64,000 nucleotides of DNA from positions 248,001-312,000 of the forward strand of contig JANSLP010000005.1 of the NCBI GenBank assembly GCA_029298735.1, in the 5' to 3' direction. The stretch is from Ophiostoma sp. CBS 140.51 (lineage: Eukaryota > Ascomycota > Sordariomycetes > Ophiostomatales > Ophiostomataceae). The notes under the pieces are model-generated. The model was not told the DNA's origin. It saw only the letters and a list, made by a program, of their open reading frames with translations, and searched no databases. A program made the position numbers and the translations under genes. Shown one piece after another: positions 62,786 through 64,000 of this stretch. Position 1 is the first letter of the stretch; every line of letters starts with the position of its first letter.

Positions 62786-64000
62786 TTACTCCTCCGCATC
62801 GCTTACATGGCCGTTGACGCCGTTGATGCCGTTGACACCGTTACGCTTGTCCAGCCGGCCAACCTCAAAGACGACAGCACCGTTCCGTGCACCCTCCTGG
62901 CGGCCCCAACGACCGAGACGGTGCTCCTGGCCGACAGCCACGACAACACTCAGGCCATCACGGCCGCGCTCACCGCGCTCAAAAGCGGCAATGTCGTTTA
63001 CAACGCCGGGGATGGAGAAGGAGGAGGTTGATGATGTAGGGGAGTCAACACCCAGAACGCCAAGCGACTCCAGCTTGCGCTTGTCCTTGCTCAAGCACCA
63101 CACACGCACACAGCCGTCCCAGCTGCCGCTAAAGACAATGTCCGAGTAGGGGATGGTGCGCAGCGCCGTGATCCAGCGCGGCTGCGGCGGCGGCGGCGGG
63201 TTGGCGGCCTGGTTGGCGGGTTTCGCCATGGCGGCGTCGTACTGGTCGCGGTGCGTCTGGACGGGCTCGAGGCCATGGGCGCGCGGAATGACGTGCATCG
63301 GCTTCTTTTTTTGTGTGCTCCACAGCGCCAGCGCGCCATTGTCGCTGCCCGTCACAAACAGCTCGTCGTCGAGCATGGCTACGCGGTCCATGCTGCCCTC
63401 GTGGGCGAGCGAGTTGGGGTCCGTGGCCGTGGTGCCGTCGCCATTCTTGGCGTTCTTGCCGCCTGTTCCGCCACCCCGAAAGACGAGCTGTGTCTCCTCG
63501 ACGACCTTCCACATGCGTGCTGTGCGGTCGCGTGTGCCGACACTGACACACTTCTCCTGGGCGAGGGCGTCAATGTCGGTGATTTCGTCCTGGTGGCCAA
63601 ACAGGGTTTGGACGTAGGCGAGCTCGTCGAGACTCCAAATCTTAATGGTGCGGTCCTTGGAGCACGAGTACAGCTGGTTGGTGCCGCGGCGGAAAGCCAG
63701 ACCAGTAACAGCGTCACGGTGGTGGGTAAAGACGCGCACAGGCTTGAGCGTCTCGGCGTTCCACACAACCATGCGCCGGTCAGCGCCGCCCGTCACCACA
63801 AAACGGCCGTCCTGCGACGCCGCTACGCAGATAATGGCGCCAACATGGCCACGGTAGTCCTTGTCCTTGCGGCGCGCCGGGTTGCCGCGGCGGTACAGGA
63901 TCCGTTGCGGCTGCTTGCGCGCAGGCACCTCGGCGACGTCCTCTTCGTTGTCGGCAGACTCCTTGCTCTTGCCCTCCTGCTTCTTCTTGTTGCTCCGCTT
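62786..64000 (-). CDS. RRP9: U3 snoRNP protein Rrp9 (U3-55K), 5' end outside the window
   Basis: A WD-repeat protein of the U3 snoRNP needed for 18S rRNA processing in the nucleolus. 404 residues are visible; the frame runs off the right edge without a start, so the acidic/Lys-rich N-terminus is truncated (visible part begins with a KRSNKKKQEGK-type segment). WD40 repeats include DYRGHVGAIICVAASQDGRFVVTGGADRRMVVW, HHRDAVTGLAFRRGTNQLYSCSKDRTIKIW, GHQDEITDIDAL...GTRDRTARMW, DRVAMLDDELFVTGSDNGALALW and SGSWDGCVRVW. The block VFTHHRDAVTGLAFRRGTNQLYS is typical of Rrp9. An Asn/Thr/Gly-rich insertion lies between repeats 3 and 4. The C-terminus ends at 62786 with NGVNGHVSDAEE. Confidence 0.9.
   Translation of the reverse strand, partial: KRSNKKKQEGKSKESADNEEDVAEVPARKQPQRILYRRGNPARRKDKDYRGHVGAIICVAASQDGRFVVTGGADRRMVVWNAETLKPVRVFTHHRDAVTGLAFRRGTNQLYSCSKDRTIKIWSLDELAYVQTLFGHQDEITDIDALAQEKCVSVGTRDRTARMWKVVEETQLVFRGGGTGGKNAKNGDGTTATDPNSLAHEGSMDRVAMLDDELFVTGSDNGALALWSTQKKKPMHVIPRAHGLEPVQTHRDQYDAAMAKPANQAANPPPPPQPRWITALRTIPYSDIVFSGSWDGCVRVWCLSKDKRKLESLGVLGVDSPTSSTSSFSIPGVVNDIAAFERGERGRDGLSVVVAVGQEHRLGRWGRQEGARNGAVVFEVGRLDKRNGVNGINGVNGHVSDAEE

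Overview
This is 64 kb of nuclear DNA from a filamentous ascomycete (Pezizomycotina). Genes are moderately GC-rich with G/C-ending codons. They have zero to two short introns (about 50-140 nt, one of 240 nt) with GTRNGT-type donors and CTRAC branch points, and most introns sit in the first few codons. Gene content and the low intron number suggest a Sordariomycete; an Ophiostomatales relative (Sporothrix/Ophiostoma) is my guess, not a demonstrated assignment. The genes present are almost all conserved housekeeping genes. No transposon, rRNA, tRNA, CRISPR array or obvious secondary-metabolite cluster was seen.

Layout from left to right: mevalonate kinase ERG12 (+), protein prenyltransferase alpha subunit RAM2 with a long N-terminal extension (+), mRNA-export factor MTR2 (-), mitochondrial methionyl-tRNA synthetase MSM1 (+), a NAT9-type acetyltransferase (+), a PLP serine/threonine dehydratase (-), a 2.7-kb gene-poor stretch, the nucleotide-excision-repair gene RAD7 (-), a short-chain dehydrogenase (-), RAD16 (+), a Ste20/GCK-family kinase with a long Asn/Gln-rich tail (+), SUA5 (+), coatomer zeta RET3 (-), replicative helicase subunit MCM4 (+), polyphosphate polymerase VTC4 (-), arginine methyltransferase RMT2 (+), hexokinase (-), a 3.4-kb gene-poor stretch, oligosaccharyltransferase subunit OST1 (+), a small Gly-rich protein (+), eisosome protein PIL1/LSP1 (+), ubiquinone hydroxylase COQ6 (+), a ULP2-type SUMO protease (+) with a same-frame tail broken by two TAG codons, and U3 snoRNP protein RRP9 (-), cut by the right edge.

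Functional links are few, as usual in a fungal genome. RAD7 and RAD16, whose products form the Rad7-Rad16 complex of global-genome repair in yeast, lie about 3 kb apart in divergent orientation. MCM4 has two GACGCGTC (MCB-type) sites upstream, which predicts G1/S control. RAM2 and ERG12 both belong to isoprenoid/prenylation biology and are adjacent.

The observations most worth checking are: the continuous reading frame after ULP2 interrupted only by two TAG codons; a RAD7 start codon apparently split by an intron (AT^G); a 5-nt first coding exon in PIL1 with a phase-compatible alternative first exon; the RAD7/RAD16 linkage; and the unexplained roughly 190-residue extension on RAM2. I did not find a convincing entirely new biological system.
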